A DNA stretch of 64,000 nt from the NCBI GenBank assembly GCA_965207585.1, contig CBDBMT010000003.1, forward strand, positions 2,232,001 through 2,296,000, given 5' to 3'. Of this stretch, positions 25,027 through 33,268 are shown one piece after another. This DNA is from Bin87 sp965207585 (GTDB taxonomy: Bacteria > Chloroflexota > Dehalococcoidia > Lucifugimonadales > UBA3495). The notes under the pieces were generated by a model. It searched no databases, had not been told where the DNA came from, and worked only from the letters and a program-made list of their open reading frames with translations. The translations under genes and the position numbers were made by a program. Every line of letters begins with the position of its first letter. The first letter of the stretch is position 1.

Positions 25027-25637
25027 TGACCACCGCAACTTCCCATTCTATTCACGAGGAATCTGTCCATGCTGATAACGGTTGGCGAAACCTGCCCGAC
25101 GACCGGCGGTACGAGATGGTCGATGGGGAGCTGGTGGAGCTGCCGCCGATGAGAAGAGGGATCTCAATAGTCACAGGCAAAGTTTATCGCCTTTTCATAC
25201 AGCACATTGAAGAGGAGAACCTCCCTTTCTGGGTGGGTATTGCCGCCTCGTTTCGGCTGGGCCTGTCAAGCGCGAACTTCAGGATCCCGGACTTATGCGT
25301 AGCTGCGGAACGACCGGGAACGCCGCCGATCGAAGATGAACCCGGCGTGTGGGAAGGAGCACCCGACATTGCCGTAGAGGTGGTTTCCCCCACCGATGCC
25401 TATGTGGATGTCATCGATAAAGCTCGGCTTTACCTCAGGCAGGGCGTGTCCACGGTTTTGCTGGTTGACGCCTATAGCCGTGAAGTAACCGTGCGGCAGT
25501 CCACCGGCGAAATCCACGTCCTCACCACAGACGACGTACTCGCCGGAGAGCCGGTTTTGCCCGGGTTTTCATGCTCCGTGGCTGAAATTTTCTCCGGCTT
25601 GGACCGCGTGGCCGCATTGCGAGCGGAGGGCGAGTAG
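25023..25637 (+). CDS. Uma2-family (DUF820) putative nuclease, second gene
   Basis: 204 residues: YEMVDGELVELPPMRRG, then FRIPDLCVAAERPG and PDIAVEVVSPTDAYVDVIDK with the same acidic pattern, then VSTVLLVDAYSREVTVRQ and LPGFSCSVAEIFS. It is only moderately similar to the preceding copy, so this is an old pair. The ATG overlaps the upstream stop (ATGA) and the gene ends two bases before nuoI, so it is embedded in the operon with no spacer. Confidence 0.86.
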   Translation: MMTTATSHSIHEESVHADNGWRNLPDDRRYEMVDGELVELPPMRRGISIVTGKVYRLFIQHIEEENLPFWVGIAASFRLGLSSANFRIPDLCVAAERPGTPPIEDEPGVWEGAPDIAVEVVSPTDAYVDVIDKARLYLRQGVSTVLLVDAYSREVTVRQSTGEIHVLTTDDVLAGEPVLPGFSCSVAEIFSGLDRVAALRAEGE

Positions 25638-25639
25638 CC

Positions 25640-26170
25640 ATGTTGGAAAGCCTGAAAGGAATGATGCTTACCCTGGCGTCGACGGTCTCCGGACTGCGAC
25701 GGCCGGTTACCCAGCAGTACCCGAAGCAAGCCACCCCGGTGCGACCGCGTTTCATGGGGTTCCCGGCGCTCACCTGGGACGGCGCAATCAGCGAGCCATA
25801 CTGCACCGGCTGCATGGTTTGCATCCGCAACTGCCCGACGCAGTGCATGTCGGCCAGCATGATGGACAACCCCAAGCACGCCGAAGGCGAAAGCAGCCGA
25901 CGCAAGATCGTCGATTACTTTGAAATCAATTTGAACCGTTGTATATTGTGCGGCATCTGCGTCGAGTACTGTAATTTCGACGCCATCGTCATGAGCCACG
26001 AGCACGAGATGAGCACCTACGCGCGTAACGGAGATCGGGTGGATCTCCCCGCGCTGCTCGACATCGGCAAGAAATACCAGGACGAAACCGCCTGGATCCC
26101 GCCCACCGTGCTGGCCAAGCAGAAAGCCGACGCGGCCAAAGCGGCCGCCGAGTCTGAATCCGAGTCCTGA
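25640..26170 (+). CDS. nuoI: NADH-quinone oxidoreductase subunit I
   Basis: 176 residues. Two [4Fe-4S] motifs are complete: CTGCMVCIRNCPTQC and CILCGICVEYC followed by NFDAIVMSHE. These are clusters N6a and N6b that carry electrons towards NuoB. The C-terminal ~25 residues are Ala/Glu-rich. Preceded without gap by the Uma2 pair. Confidence 0.96.
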   Translation: MLESLKGMMLTLASTVSGLRRPVTQQYPKQATPVRPRFMGFPALTWDGAISEPYCTGCMVCIRNCPTQCMSASMMDNPKHAEGESSRRKIVDYFEINLNRCILCGICVEYCNFDAIVMSHEHEMSTYARNGDRVDLPALLDIGKKYQDETAWIPPTVLAKQKADAAKAAAESESES

Positions 26171-26183
26171 GCCGAGGCCGACC

Positions 26184-26489
26184 GTGCCCAGAGAAGACGA
26201 ACGCTACCGCAACCTGTCACCACGACACCCGCAGTACTGCACCTGCGTCGAGTGCGTCGAGAGGAGAAAATCCGGTCAGGACGCGACCGTCGCCGACCGC
26301 GTCGGCGGTCTGGTTGGCAAAATTGCGGGCAAGGCTGCCAAGGCCGGAAAGATCGGAAAGGGTAAAAAGCGGGGCAAGACGGGCGGCTCAGGCAAAGCCC
26401 GCGGCCGGACGCAGACAGTCGCCGAACCGGTGCGAAAGCACAAAGCCGACTGCGAGTGCGCGACCTGTACCCTCCTCAAATCCATCTAG
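26184..26489 (+). CDS. Small basic protein with two CxCxxC motifs
   Basis: 101 residues from a GTG. Near the N-terminus HPQYCTCVECVERRK and at the C-terminus HKADCECATCTLLKSI each give CxCxxC. Between them lies a strongly basic Gly/Lys-rich linker (GKGKKRGKTGGSGKARGR). Two half-sites could together bind a metal, such as zinc or an iron-sulphur cluster, and the linker could bind nucleic acid. No family recognised. It lies 13 bases after nuoI; the following 140 bases to nuoJ hold no gene. Confidence 0.6.
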   Translation: MPREDERYRNLSPRHPQYCTCVECVERRKSGQDATVADRVGGLVGKIAGKAAKAGKIGKGKKRGKTGGSGKARGRTQTVAEPVRKHKADCECATCTLLKSI

Positions 26490-26630
26490 GTGTTGGTCTA
26501 GGAAGATTCCAGGGCTGGTTAGCCTATTCGACAATGCCGACGCCGAAACCAAACCCTCACCACCGGAGCCGCCAACGGGGCGGCTCATACTTTGGCAACA
26601 TGCCGGGCAGTTCCACGGGGAACCCGGTCA

Positions 26631-27167
26631 ATGGGGGCGCATAGCTCCGTGGCGCTGGCCCTTTTCGCAATCGTCGCCATCTTTACCCTCGGCGGGGCCG
26701 TGGGTGTCGTAGCGACTCGCAACGTGGTGCATGCGGCGCTATTCCTGCTGTTGTCACTGCTGGGCGCGGCCGGCGCGTACCTGCTGATGTTCGCCGAGTT
26801 CCTGGCCCTGGTGCAGGTGCTCATATACGGTGGCGCGGTTACCATCGTTGTTCTGTTTGCGGTGATGTTAACTCGATCATCGGAATATCCGCGCATCACG
26901 GACAACAAACAGTGGCCGCTGGGTTTGATCACGGCGACCGTGCTGGCGGTAGTGCTGGGCGCGGCTTTCTGGCTAGCCCCCGATGTTGTGGGCGAGCCTC
27001 AGGCTCCCGCCTTCACCGAGCTGGGCGCTGCCTTGTTCACCAAGTGGGCGTTGCCGTTCGAGATCGCTTCCCTGGTGCTGCTGGTCGCCCTTATCGGAGC
27101 CATCATCATCGCCCGCACGCAGAACGTGACGGCGCAAGCCGATACACCGGTGGAAGGCGAGGGTTAA
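26631..27167 (+). CDS. nuoJ: NADH-quinone oxidoreductase subunit J
   Basis: 178 residues from the ATG at 26631, rather than the upstream TTG, because the hydrophobic N-terminal helix begins here. RNVVHAALFLLLSLLGAAGA and EFLALVQVLIYGGAVTIVVL are the family blocks, with the conserved Glu of the third helix region. Five membrane helices. Membrane-arm subunit next to NuoA, K and H. Confidence 0.94.
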   Translation: MGAHSSVALALFAIVAIFTLGGAVGVVATRNVVHAALFLLLSLLGAAGAYLLMFAEFLALVQVLIYGGAVTIVVLFAVMLTRSSEYPRITDNKQWPLGLITATVLAVVLGAAFWLAPDVVGEPQAPAFTELGAALFTKWALPFEIASLVLLVALIGAIIIARTQNVTAQADTPVEGEG

Positions 27168-27174
27168 CCGTCCG

Positions 27175-27495
27175 ATGGTGCCTCTTCTGTATTTCCAGCT
27201 CCTGGGAGCCGCCCTGTTCGGGATCGGTTTCTACGGAGTCCTTGCGCGCCGGAGCGCAGTGCTCATCGTGCTGTCCATCGAGCTGATGCTGAACGCCGTC
27301 AACATCAACCTGATCGCGGCGGCCTCTTACCTGAACGGGATGGGACGGTTCTCCGCATTCGACGGCCAGATCATTGCGATCTTTGTCATCACCGTGGCGG
27401 CGGCGGAGGTCGGCCTGGCCTTCGCGATCATCCTGCGGATGTATCGGAACCGCGGAACCGTCAACGTCGACGAAATCAACCTGCTCAAGTGGTGA
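27175..27495 (+). CDS. nuoK: NADH-quinone oxidoreductase subunit K
   Basis: 106 residues, three helices. GFYGVLARRSAVLIVLSIEL carries the functional Glu in the second helix (IELMLNAVNINLI) and the next helix has VAAAEVGLAFAII with its conserved Glu. Proton-pathway subunit related to MrpC. Seven bases after nuoJ and one base before nuoL. Confidence 0.96.
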   Translation: MVPLLYFQLLGAALFGIGFYGVLARRSAVLIVLSIELMLNAVNINLIAAASYLNGMGRFSAFDGQIIAIFVITVAAAEVGLAFAIILRMYRNRGTVNVDEINLLKW

Positions 27496-27496
27496 T

Positions 27497-29434
27497 ATGC
27501 CGCTGGCATTCCTGATCCCAGTCTTCTCCTTCGCCGCCTGCCCGCTGATCATCCTGTTCCAGCGATGGTTGCCGTTGCGCGGCGCGCCGCTGGCGATCCT
27601 GGCCATCGGCGCCGGTTTCGTGGTGTGGGCGCTGACAGCGGTGAGCTTCCTGGGCGCGTCCGCTGCCGACACGGCGTGCGAGGTCAGCGGCATCACCGGC
27701 GCGTTGACCTGCCATTTCTCCACGTCATGGTTCGAGGCGGGATTACCCGGTGTCGCCGCCACCGTTGACCAGGCCATTCACCTGGACTGGGGCATCATCA
27801 TCGATCCCTTGACCGTGGTGCTCCTCGGCCTCATCACTTTCGTGGCCCTCGGCGTCCAGCTTTATTCCCTCGAATACATGAAGGGCGATCCGCGTTTCGG
27901 CTGGTATTTCGCGTGGCAGGCCCTGTTCGTAGCGGCGATGCTGACCCTGGCGCTGGCTGACAACTTCCTGCTGCTGTACATCGCGTGGGAGCTGGTGGGC
28001 CTGTGCTCCTACCTGCTCATCGGGTTCTGGTTCGAGAACCCGGGTCCGCGCGAGGCCGCGAAGAAAGCCTTCGTGGTGACCCGCATCGGCGACGTCGGCC
28101 TGCTGGTGGGCATCCTGCTGCTGTGGGTCAACGTGGGCAGTTTCAGTATGACCGAAGCCTTCGCCGCCGCCGCCTCCGGCGAGTTGGGCAGCGGCGTCAC
28201 CACCGCCGCGGCCATCCTGCTGCTGCTGGGAGCCATGGGCAAGTCGGCGCAGTTCCCGTTCCACGTGTGGCTGCCCGACGCCATGGAAGGCCCGACACCG
28301 GTCAGCGCGCTGATCCACGCGGCCACCATGGTGATCGCCGGGGTGTACCTGGTGGCCCGCGCATACCCCATCTTTGCTGCGTCCCCCGAAGCCATGATGA
28401 TCGTGGCCATCGTCGGGTTGATCACGGCCCTGGGCGCCGCCAGCATCGCGCTGGTGTCCACCGACTTGAAACGCATCCTGGCGTATTCCACCGTGTCGCA
28501 CCTGGGTCTGATGATGCTGTCGCTGGGGGCGTTCGGCTGGACGGCGGCGGTGTTCCACCTGATGGCCCACGGGTTTGCCAAGGCCCTGTTGTTCCTCGGC
28601 GCCGGCAGCGTGATGCACGGCGTGGGCGCCCACGGCGACGTGGACATCCGTCGCGTTGGCGGGTTACGCCGGGCGATGCCGGTCACCGCGGTCGCATTCT
28701 CCATTGGAGCGCTGTCCCTGGGCGGCATACCGATCCTGTCCGGATTCTGGAGCAAGGACGAAATCCTGCTGGCGGTGGAGCACAACCTGCCCGTCATATT
28801 CATCGTCCTCGCCATGCTCACCGCGTTCCTGAGCGCGCTGTACATGGCTCGCGCCATGTTCGTCGTGTTCTTCGGACCCGAGGGAGAGGACAGCCACCAC
28901 GCCCACGAATCGCCGCTGCTGATGACCGGAGTGTTGTCCGTGCTGGCGGTGCTGGCCGTGGGGTTCGGCTGGATCGCCTTTAATTGGCCGGGCAACTTCG
29001 ACGGTTTCGGCAGCTTTGTGTTCTACGACCACGCCGAGAAATTCCACTTTGGCCCGGTGCTCGGCGCAATCTCGATCATTCTGGCCGTGGGCGCGTTCGT
29101 TCTGGCGTGGTTGGTCTACGTGCGGCGCTCGGTTTCCCACGAACCGTGGCGGGCGCGGTTTGCCGGGATACTCCGGGTCGTGGAGCGCAGGTATTACGTG
29201 GACGAGGCGTATCAGTGGGCCATCGACCGGGTGGTGCTGACCGTTTCCGCGGCCCTGGCATTCTTCGACCGCGCGGTGGTCAACGACGTCGCCATCAACG
29301 GACCGGCCGACGTCGTACGCAAGGCCGGAGTCGCGCTGCGGCTGCACGTCACCGGACACGTCTATACCTATGCCCTCGCGGTGGCCTTGGGCGTAATCGG
29401 CCTGGCGATCTTCTGGTGGCTCCGGTCAGTTTAG
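27497..29434 (+). CDS. nuoL: NADH-quinone oxidoreductase subunit L
   Basis: 645 residues from the ATG just after nuoK; the longer open frame upstream is nuoK in another phase. AWELVGLCSYLLIGFW, QFPFHVWLPDAMEGPTPVSA, LIHAATMVIAGVYLVAR and LKRILAYSTVSHLGLMMLS are typical antiporter-like blocks with Lys and Glu on the proton path. The C-terminal region should carry the long lateral helix (YVDEAYQWAIDRVV). Terminal proton pump of the membrane arm. Confidence 0.96.
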   Translation: MPLAFLIPVFSFAACPLIILFQRWLPLRGAPLAILAIGAGFVVWALTAVSFLGASAADTACEVSGITGALTCHFSTSWFEAGLPGVAATVDQAIHLDWGIIIDPLTVVLLGLITFVALGVQLYSLEYMKGDPRFGWYFAWQALFVAAMLTLALADNFLLLYIAWELVGLCSYLLIGFWFENPGPREAAKKAFVVTRIGDVGLLVGILLLWVNVGSFSMTEAFAAAASGELGSGVTTAAAILLLLGAMGKSAQFPFHVWLPDAMEGPTPVSALIHAATMVIAGVYLVARAYPIFAASPEAMMIVAIVGLITALGAASIALVSTDLKRILAYSTVSHLGLMMLSLGAFGWTAAVFHLMAHGFAKALLFLGAGSVMHGVGAHGDVDIRRVGGLRRAMPVTAVAFSIGALSLGGIPILSGFWSKDEILLAVEHNLPVIFIVLAMLTAFLSALYMARAMFVVFFGPEGEDSHHAHESPLLMTGVLSVLAVLAVGFGWIAFNWPGNFDGFGSFVFYDHAEKFHFGPVLGAISIILAVGAFVLAWLVYVRRSVSHEPWRARFAGILRVVERRYYVDEAYQWAIDRVVLTVSAALAFFDRAVVNDVAINGPADVVRKAGVALRLHVTGHVYTYALAVALGVIGLAIFWWLRSV

Positions 29435-29477
29435 GGTTTGCTGCCACTATGCGATGTAGCTGTCCCGGCGCCACCTC

Positions 29478-29553
29478 GTCATTCCTGCGAAAGCGGGAAT
29501 CCAGACCGTCTTTGCTCAACAGGATTTTGGATTCCGGCTTTCGCCGGAATGAC
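29478..29553. repeat. Palindromic dispersed-type repeat in the nuoL-nuoM spacer
   Basis: Arms at 29478-29503 (GTCATTCCTGCGAAAGCGGG and AATCCA) and 29528-29553 are reverse complements at 24 of 26 positions around a 24-base loop. From memory, GTCATTCC-GCGAAAGC-GGAATCCA is a palindromic sequence found in many unrelated bacterial genomes. Between two operon genes it will fold in the mRNA. It was probably inserted, and may affect processing between nuoL and nuoM. Confidence 0.9.
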
Positions 29554-29567
29554 GGCCGTTATATTCG

Positions 29568-31085
29568 ATGATGGCTAATTTCGATCAGGTATCCCTGCTG
29601 CTCTTGGTGCTGGTGCCCCTGGCTGGCGCGGTCCTGGCTATGGCGCTGCCCAAGGACCGGCCCCGGGACGCCTGGCAGTTCGCCATCTTCGTGGCCGCCA
29701 TCAGCTTCGTGCTGTCGATCATCGTGTTCCTGCGCTACGACTATGGAGCGGGCGGCGTCCAGATGGTGCGGGAGTACGACTGGATCGGCCATCCGGTCAA
29801 CATTACGCTGCACTTCGGGCTCAACGGCATCGGCGCGCCCCTGGTGCTGCTGAACGGCATCGTGCTGCTGGGCGCGGTTCTGATCAGCCAGACTATCACC
29901 CGGCGGACACGGGACTTCTTCGTGCTGCTGCTGGCGCTGGGCGCGGGCGTGTACGGCGTTTTCGTGGTGCGCGACCTGTTTTTCCTGTTCTTCTTCTACG
30001 AGCTGGCCGTGCTGCCCATGTACCTGCTCATCGGCGTGTGGGGCAGCAGCACCGACTTCGGCACCTTCCTGCGCACCAAGGAATACGGCGCGATGAAGCT
30101 GATGCTGATGCTAGTCGCCGGCAGTATCCTGATCTGGATCGGGATCCTGGCCCTGTACGTGGCATCGTCGCAAGCGGGAGACCCGACCTTCAACATCGAC
30201 AAGCTGGCTGCGCTCCAGCAGGAGGGAGCGATCTCGCGTCTCACGCAGATGTGGGTGTTCCCCTTCTTCGCGGTGGGTTTCGGCACCCTGGCCGGCCTGT
30301 GGCCCTTCCACACGTGGTCGCCCGACGGCCACGTCGCCGCGCCCACGGGCGTCAGCATGCTGCACGCCGGCGTGCTGATGAAGCTGGGCGCCTTCGGCAT
30401 CATCCAGGTGGGCATGCTGCTCACGCCGCTGGGCGCGGAGGTTTGGATGCCGGTGCTCATCGGCCTGGGCACGGTGAACGTCATATACGGGGCAATTTCC
30501 GCCCTGTCGCAGAACGACCTGAAGTACGTCATCGGCTATTCCAGCGTCAGCCACATGGGTTACGTGCTCATGGGCATCGCCACGCTGCACCCGGTGGGTC
30601 TGGCCGGCGCGGTGCTCCAGATGTTCTCTCACGGCATAATGACCGCCCTGATGTTCGCCATGGTCGGAGCCATTTACGAGCGGGCCCACATCCGCGACAG
30701 CATGATCCTCAACGGCCTGATCAAGCGCATGGGCACGACCACCTTCTTCTTTGCCATCGCCGGCCTCGCGTCTCTGGGACTCCCCGGTCTGAGCGGGTTC
30801 ATCGCGGAGTTCATGGTGTTCACCGGAGCCTTCCGCACCTACCTGCCGCTGGCCGTACTGGGCGTCATCGGGGCGGCGATCACAGCCGTCTACATCCTGC
30901 GGCTCCTGGCCCGCTCCTTCTTCGGCGAGGGCGATCCGCAGTGGGACCATCTCACCGACGCCAGCCCGGTGGAAAAAGGTGTAGGAGCGGCCTTCGTCCT
31001 GATCCTCATTGCCGTGGGTGTCTGGCCGGCTCCTCTGCTGCGCGTCATCAACACCGGCGTCGAGGGAGCTTTATCCGTTTTCTAG
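29568..31085 (+). CDS. nuoM: NADH-quinone oxidoreductase subunit M
   Basis: 505 residues. FFYELAVLPMYLLIGVWG with the key Glu, KLMLMLVAGSILIWIGILAL, GLWPFHTWSPDGHVAAPTGV, HAGVLMKLGAFGI and LKYVIGYSSVSHMGYVLMG are diagnostic. Antiporter-like proton pump. Two adjacent ATGs (29568, 29571) are possible starts. Separated from nuoL by a palindromic repeat. Confidence 0.96.
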   Translation: MMANFDQVSLLLLVLVPLAGAVLAMALPKDRPRDAWQFAIFVAAISFVLSIIVFLRYDYGAGGVQMVREYDWIGHPVNITLHFGLNGIGAPLVLLNGIVLLGAVLISQTITRRTRDFFVLLLALGAGVYGVFVVRDLFFLFFFYELAVLPMYLLIGVWGSSTDFGTFLRTKEYGAMKLMLMLVAGSILIWIGILALYVASSQAGDPTFNIDKLAALQQEGAISRLTQMWVFPFFAVGFGTLAGLWPFHTWSPDGHVAAPTGVSMLHAGVLMKLGAFGIIQVGMLLTPLGAEVWMPVLIGLGTVNVIYGAISALSQNDLKYVIGYSSVSHMGYVLMGIATLHPVGLAGAVLQMFSHGIMTALMFAMVGAIYERAHIRDSMILNGLIKRMGTTTFFFAIAGLASLGLPGLSGFIAEFMVFTGAFRTYLPLAVLGVIGAAITAVYILRLLARSFFGEGDPQWDHLTDASPVEKGVGAAFVLILIAVGVWPAPLLRVINTGVEGALSVF

Positions 31086-31095
31086 CAACCTGTCC

Positions 31096-31187
31096 GTCAG
31101 CATCAGGATTTACGAGATTAAATGATTAAGCAGGATTGAGAGCATACATCCTGAGAATCTTAAAATCCTGGAAATCCTGATTCTGAC
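31096..31187. repeat. Imperfect palindromic repeat in the nuoM-nuoN spacer
   Basis: Arms near 31096-31120 (GTCAGCATCAGGATTTACGA) and 31161-31187 (ending ATCCTGATTCTGAC) pair imperfectly across an AT-rich centre. The centre contains AATGATTAAGCAGGATTG. The composition is much more AT-rich than the flanks. Elements of the type 'aaatcctgataatcctg' are, from memory, dispersed in many genomes. It differs in sequence from the repeat in the previous spacer. Confidence 0.8.
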
Positions 31188-31213
31188 AAAATCCCCACCC
31201 AGCCTGCTCACCC

Positions 31214-32770
31214 ATGCCAATTGATTACACTGCCAACCTGCACCTGCTGACGCCGGAGTTCGTCCTCACGGCGCTGGCCTTCCTGGTGTTCACGGTGGAC
31301 CTGTTCCTGCCGGAGAGCAGGAAAGAATGGCTGGCTGGCCTGTCGGTGGTCAGCCTGGTCGCCGTAATGGTGATCGCACTGGTGATGCGGCCGACGGGTT
31401 CGGTGGAGCTGTACGGCGGCCTGATCGTTGTGGACAGTTTCGGGCTGTTCTTCAAGATATTCTTCCTGGCCATTGGGGTGGGGATCATCGCCCTGTCAGT
31501 TGAGTACGGACGGGACCGGCTGGAACATCGCGGCGAGTTCTACGGGCTGCTGCTCTTCTCCATCCTGGGCATGAACCTGATGGCCATGTCCCGCGAGCTC
31601 CTCACGGCCTACATCGCCCTTGAACTCCTGTCGTTCAGCCTGTACGTCATGGTGGCCTACGGGCTGCGGGAGGCTCGCTCCAACGAGGCCGGCATCAAGT
31701 ACATCATCATCGGCGCGCTGTCGTCGGCCATCATGCTCTACGGGCTGAGCAACATCTACGCGGCCCTGGGCACCACGTTCTTCGCCGGCATCGCCGAGGA
31801 GTTGGCGTCGCCCGGCACGGTCAGTCCGGTGCTGTGGGTTGGTGTCGCCCTGCTGGTGGTCGGGCTGGGCTTCAAGCTCTCGGCGGTTCCCTTCCACATG
31901 TGGGCTCCAGACGCCTACGAGGGCGCGCCCCTGCCGGTGACGGCGTACCTGGCCATCGGATCCAAGGCGGCCGCGTTCGCGCTGACGCTGCGCTTGTTCG
32001 CTGAAGCCGTTGCGCCGGCCGCCGCGCGGTGGGACGAATGGCAGCTGGTCATCGCCGTGCTGGCTGCCGTGACGATGCTGTTGGGCAACCTGGTGGCCCT
32101 GGCGCAGCGGAACCTGAAACGACTCATGGCCTACAGCAGCATCGGCCACGTGGGCTACGCCCTGGCCGGCATCGCCGTTTTGGGCAGCGATTTCGCCCTT
32201 GCCGCAAAGTCGGTGGTGTTCTACCTGGTGGTCTATGCCGTTACCAACCTGGTGGTGTTCGCCGGGATCACCGCCTACTACAACCGCACCGGTCAGGACA
32301 ACATCGCGGACCTGGCCGGCCTGGCCGACCGTCAGCCCTTCGTCGCCGCGGCCATCGCCATCGGCTTGTTCTCCCTGGCCGGGCTGCCCATATTCGCCGG
32401 GTTCACCGCCAAGTTCTACCTGTTCGCGGCCGTGGCCGACGGCGGGTTCCTGTGGCTTGCCGGCGTGGCGATTTTCGCCAGCCTGATTTCCCTGTACTAC
32501 TACCTGCAGGTGCTCCGCCAGATGTACATCGAGCGGCCGCCCAATCCCGACCATACGGACGAAGCGCACGAACCCGCCGAGGACCTCGGGGATGCCCACG
32601 ACCACGACGCCCACGACGAACCGCCTGTTGCGCAGATGCCCCGTCCGTCGCTGCTGCTCACGGCCACCATGGGCGCGGGGCTGCTGGTGGTGACCTGGCT
32701 GGGGGTGTACCCGGCGCCGCTGCTGGGCCTGATCGACGCGGCCAGCGCGGCGATTGTGCCGTTGGGCTAA
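31214..32770 (+). CDS. nuoN: NADH-quinone oxidoreductase subunit N
   Basis: 518 residues. TAYIALELLSFSLYVMVAYG, GIKYIIIGALSSAIMLYGLS, KLSAVPFHMWAPDAYEGAPL, and LKRLMAYSSIGHVGYALAG are the NuoN hallmarks. A His/Asp-rich insertion (DAHDHDAHDEP, near residue 465) lies in the loop before the last helix and might bind metal. No nuoE, F or G follows, so this is the end of the complex I cluster here. Confidence 0.96.
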   Translation: MPIDYTANLHLLTPEFVLTALAFLVFTVDLFLPESRKEWLAGLSVVSLVAVMVIALVMRPTGSVELYGGLIVVDSFGLFFKIFFLAIGVGIIALSVEYGRDRLEHRGEFYGLLLFSILGMNLMAMSRELLTAYIALELLSFSLYVMVAYGLREARSNEAGIKYIIIGALSSAIMLYGLSNIYAALGTTFFAGIAEELASPGTVSPVLWVGVALLVVGLGFKLSAVPFHMWAPDAYEGAPLPVTAYLAIGSKAAAFALTLRLFAEAVAPAAARWDEWQLVIAVLAAVTMLLGNLVALAQRNLKRLMAYSSIGHVGYALAGIAVLGSDFALAAKSVVFYLVVYAVTNLVVFAGITAYYNRTGQDNIADLAGLADRQPFVAAAIAIGLFSLAGLPIFAGFTAKFYLFAAVADGGFLWLAGVAIFASLISLYYYLQVLRQMYIERPPNPDHTDEAHEPAEDLGDAHDHDAHDEPPVAQMPRPSLLLTATMGAGLLVVTWLGVYPAPLLGLIDAASAAIVPLG

Positions 32771-32869
32771 CGGGGCTTGCATCAGCATGGACAAACGTCC
32801 CGTGATCCGCAAAACTGGAGTTGTAGCCCGGCGCAAAGCAATCAACAGATCGGCCACAGGAGAAACACC

Positions 32870-33226
32870 ATGGGAACGGTAGAAGTGACTATAGGAGTTG
32901 GCGATCCCCAGGGGAGGCAGTTCGAGGAACTCGAGGTCACGGTCGATACCGGCTCAACCTACACGGCAGTGCCCAGAGCCATGCTGCAAAGGCTGGAAGT
33001 GCCGGTGGAAAGATCCCTCCCCTCCAGGACGGCCGACGGCCGAATTGTTCCCGTAGACATCGGATACACGATCATACGGCTGGAGGGCCTGAGGTTCCCC
33101 ACGCCGGTCATATTCGCTGAAGAGGACGAGCCCAGCCTCTTGGGCGTTGTTTCTCTGGAGGAGGCGGCACTGGCCGTGGACCCCTTGGAGGGACGACTGA
33201 TACCGACCAACCTGCTTCGGTACTGA
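32870..33226 (+). CDS. Clan AA (retropepsin-like) aspartic protease
   Basis: 118 residues from ATG at 32870 with AGGAGA upstream. EVTVDTGSTYTAVP gives the catalytic Asp-Thr-Gly; RTADGRIVPVDIGYTIIRLE and LLGVVSLEEAALAVDP follow, with the short Leu-Gly block at the end as in small single-domain bacterial proteases. Active enzymes must dimerise to supply two Asp residues. Here no partner gene is overlapped, unlike the copy at 1322-2047, and the sequence is quite different from that copy. Confidence 0.85.
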   Translation: MGTVEVTIGVGDPQGRQFEELEVTVDTGSTYTAVPRAMLQRLEVPVERSLPSRTADGRIVPVDIGYTIIRLEGLRFPTPVIFAEEDEPSLLGVVSLEEAALAVDPLEGRLIPTNLLRY

Positions 33227-33268
33227 CCGGGGAAATGGGAACCAGAAGCCGCCGCAATCGGAGGAATC

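Noticed and set aside
29478..29553. CRISPR repeat
   Set aside because: Single palindromic unit without spacers or further copies nearby; no cas genes in the window.
31496..32857. Minus-strand open frame of 453 codons opposite nuoN
   Set aside because: His/Gln/Arg-rich shadow of a hydrophobic gene; nuoN is certain.
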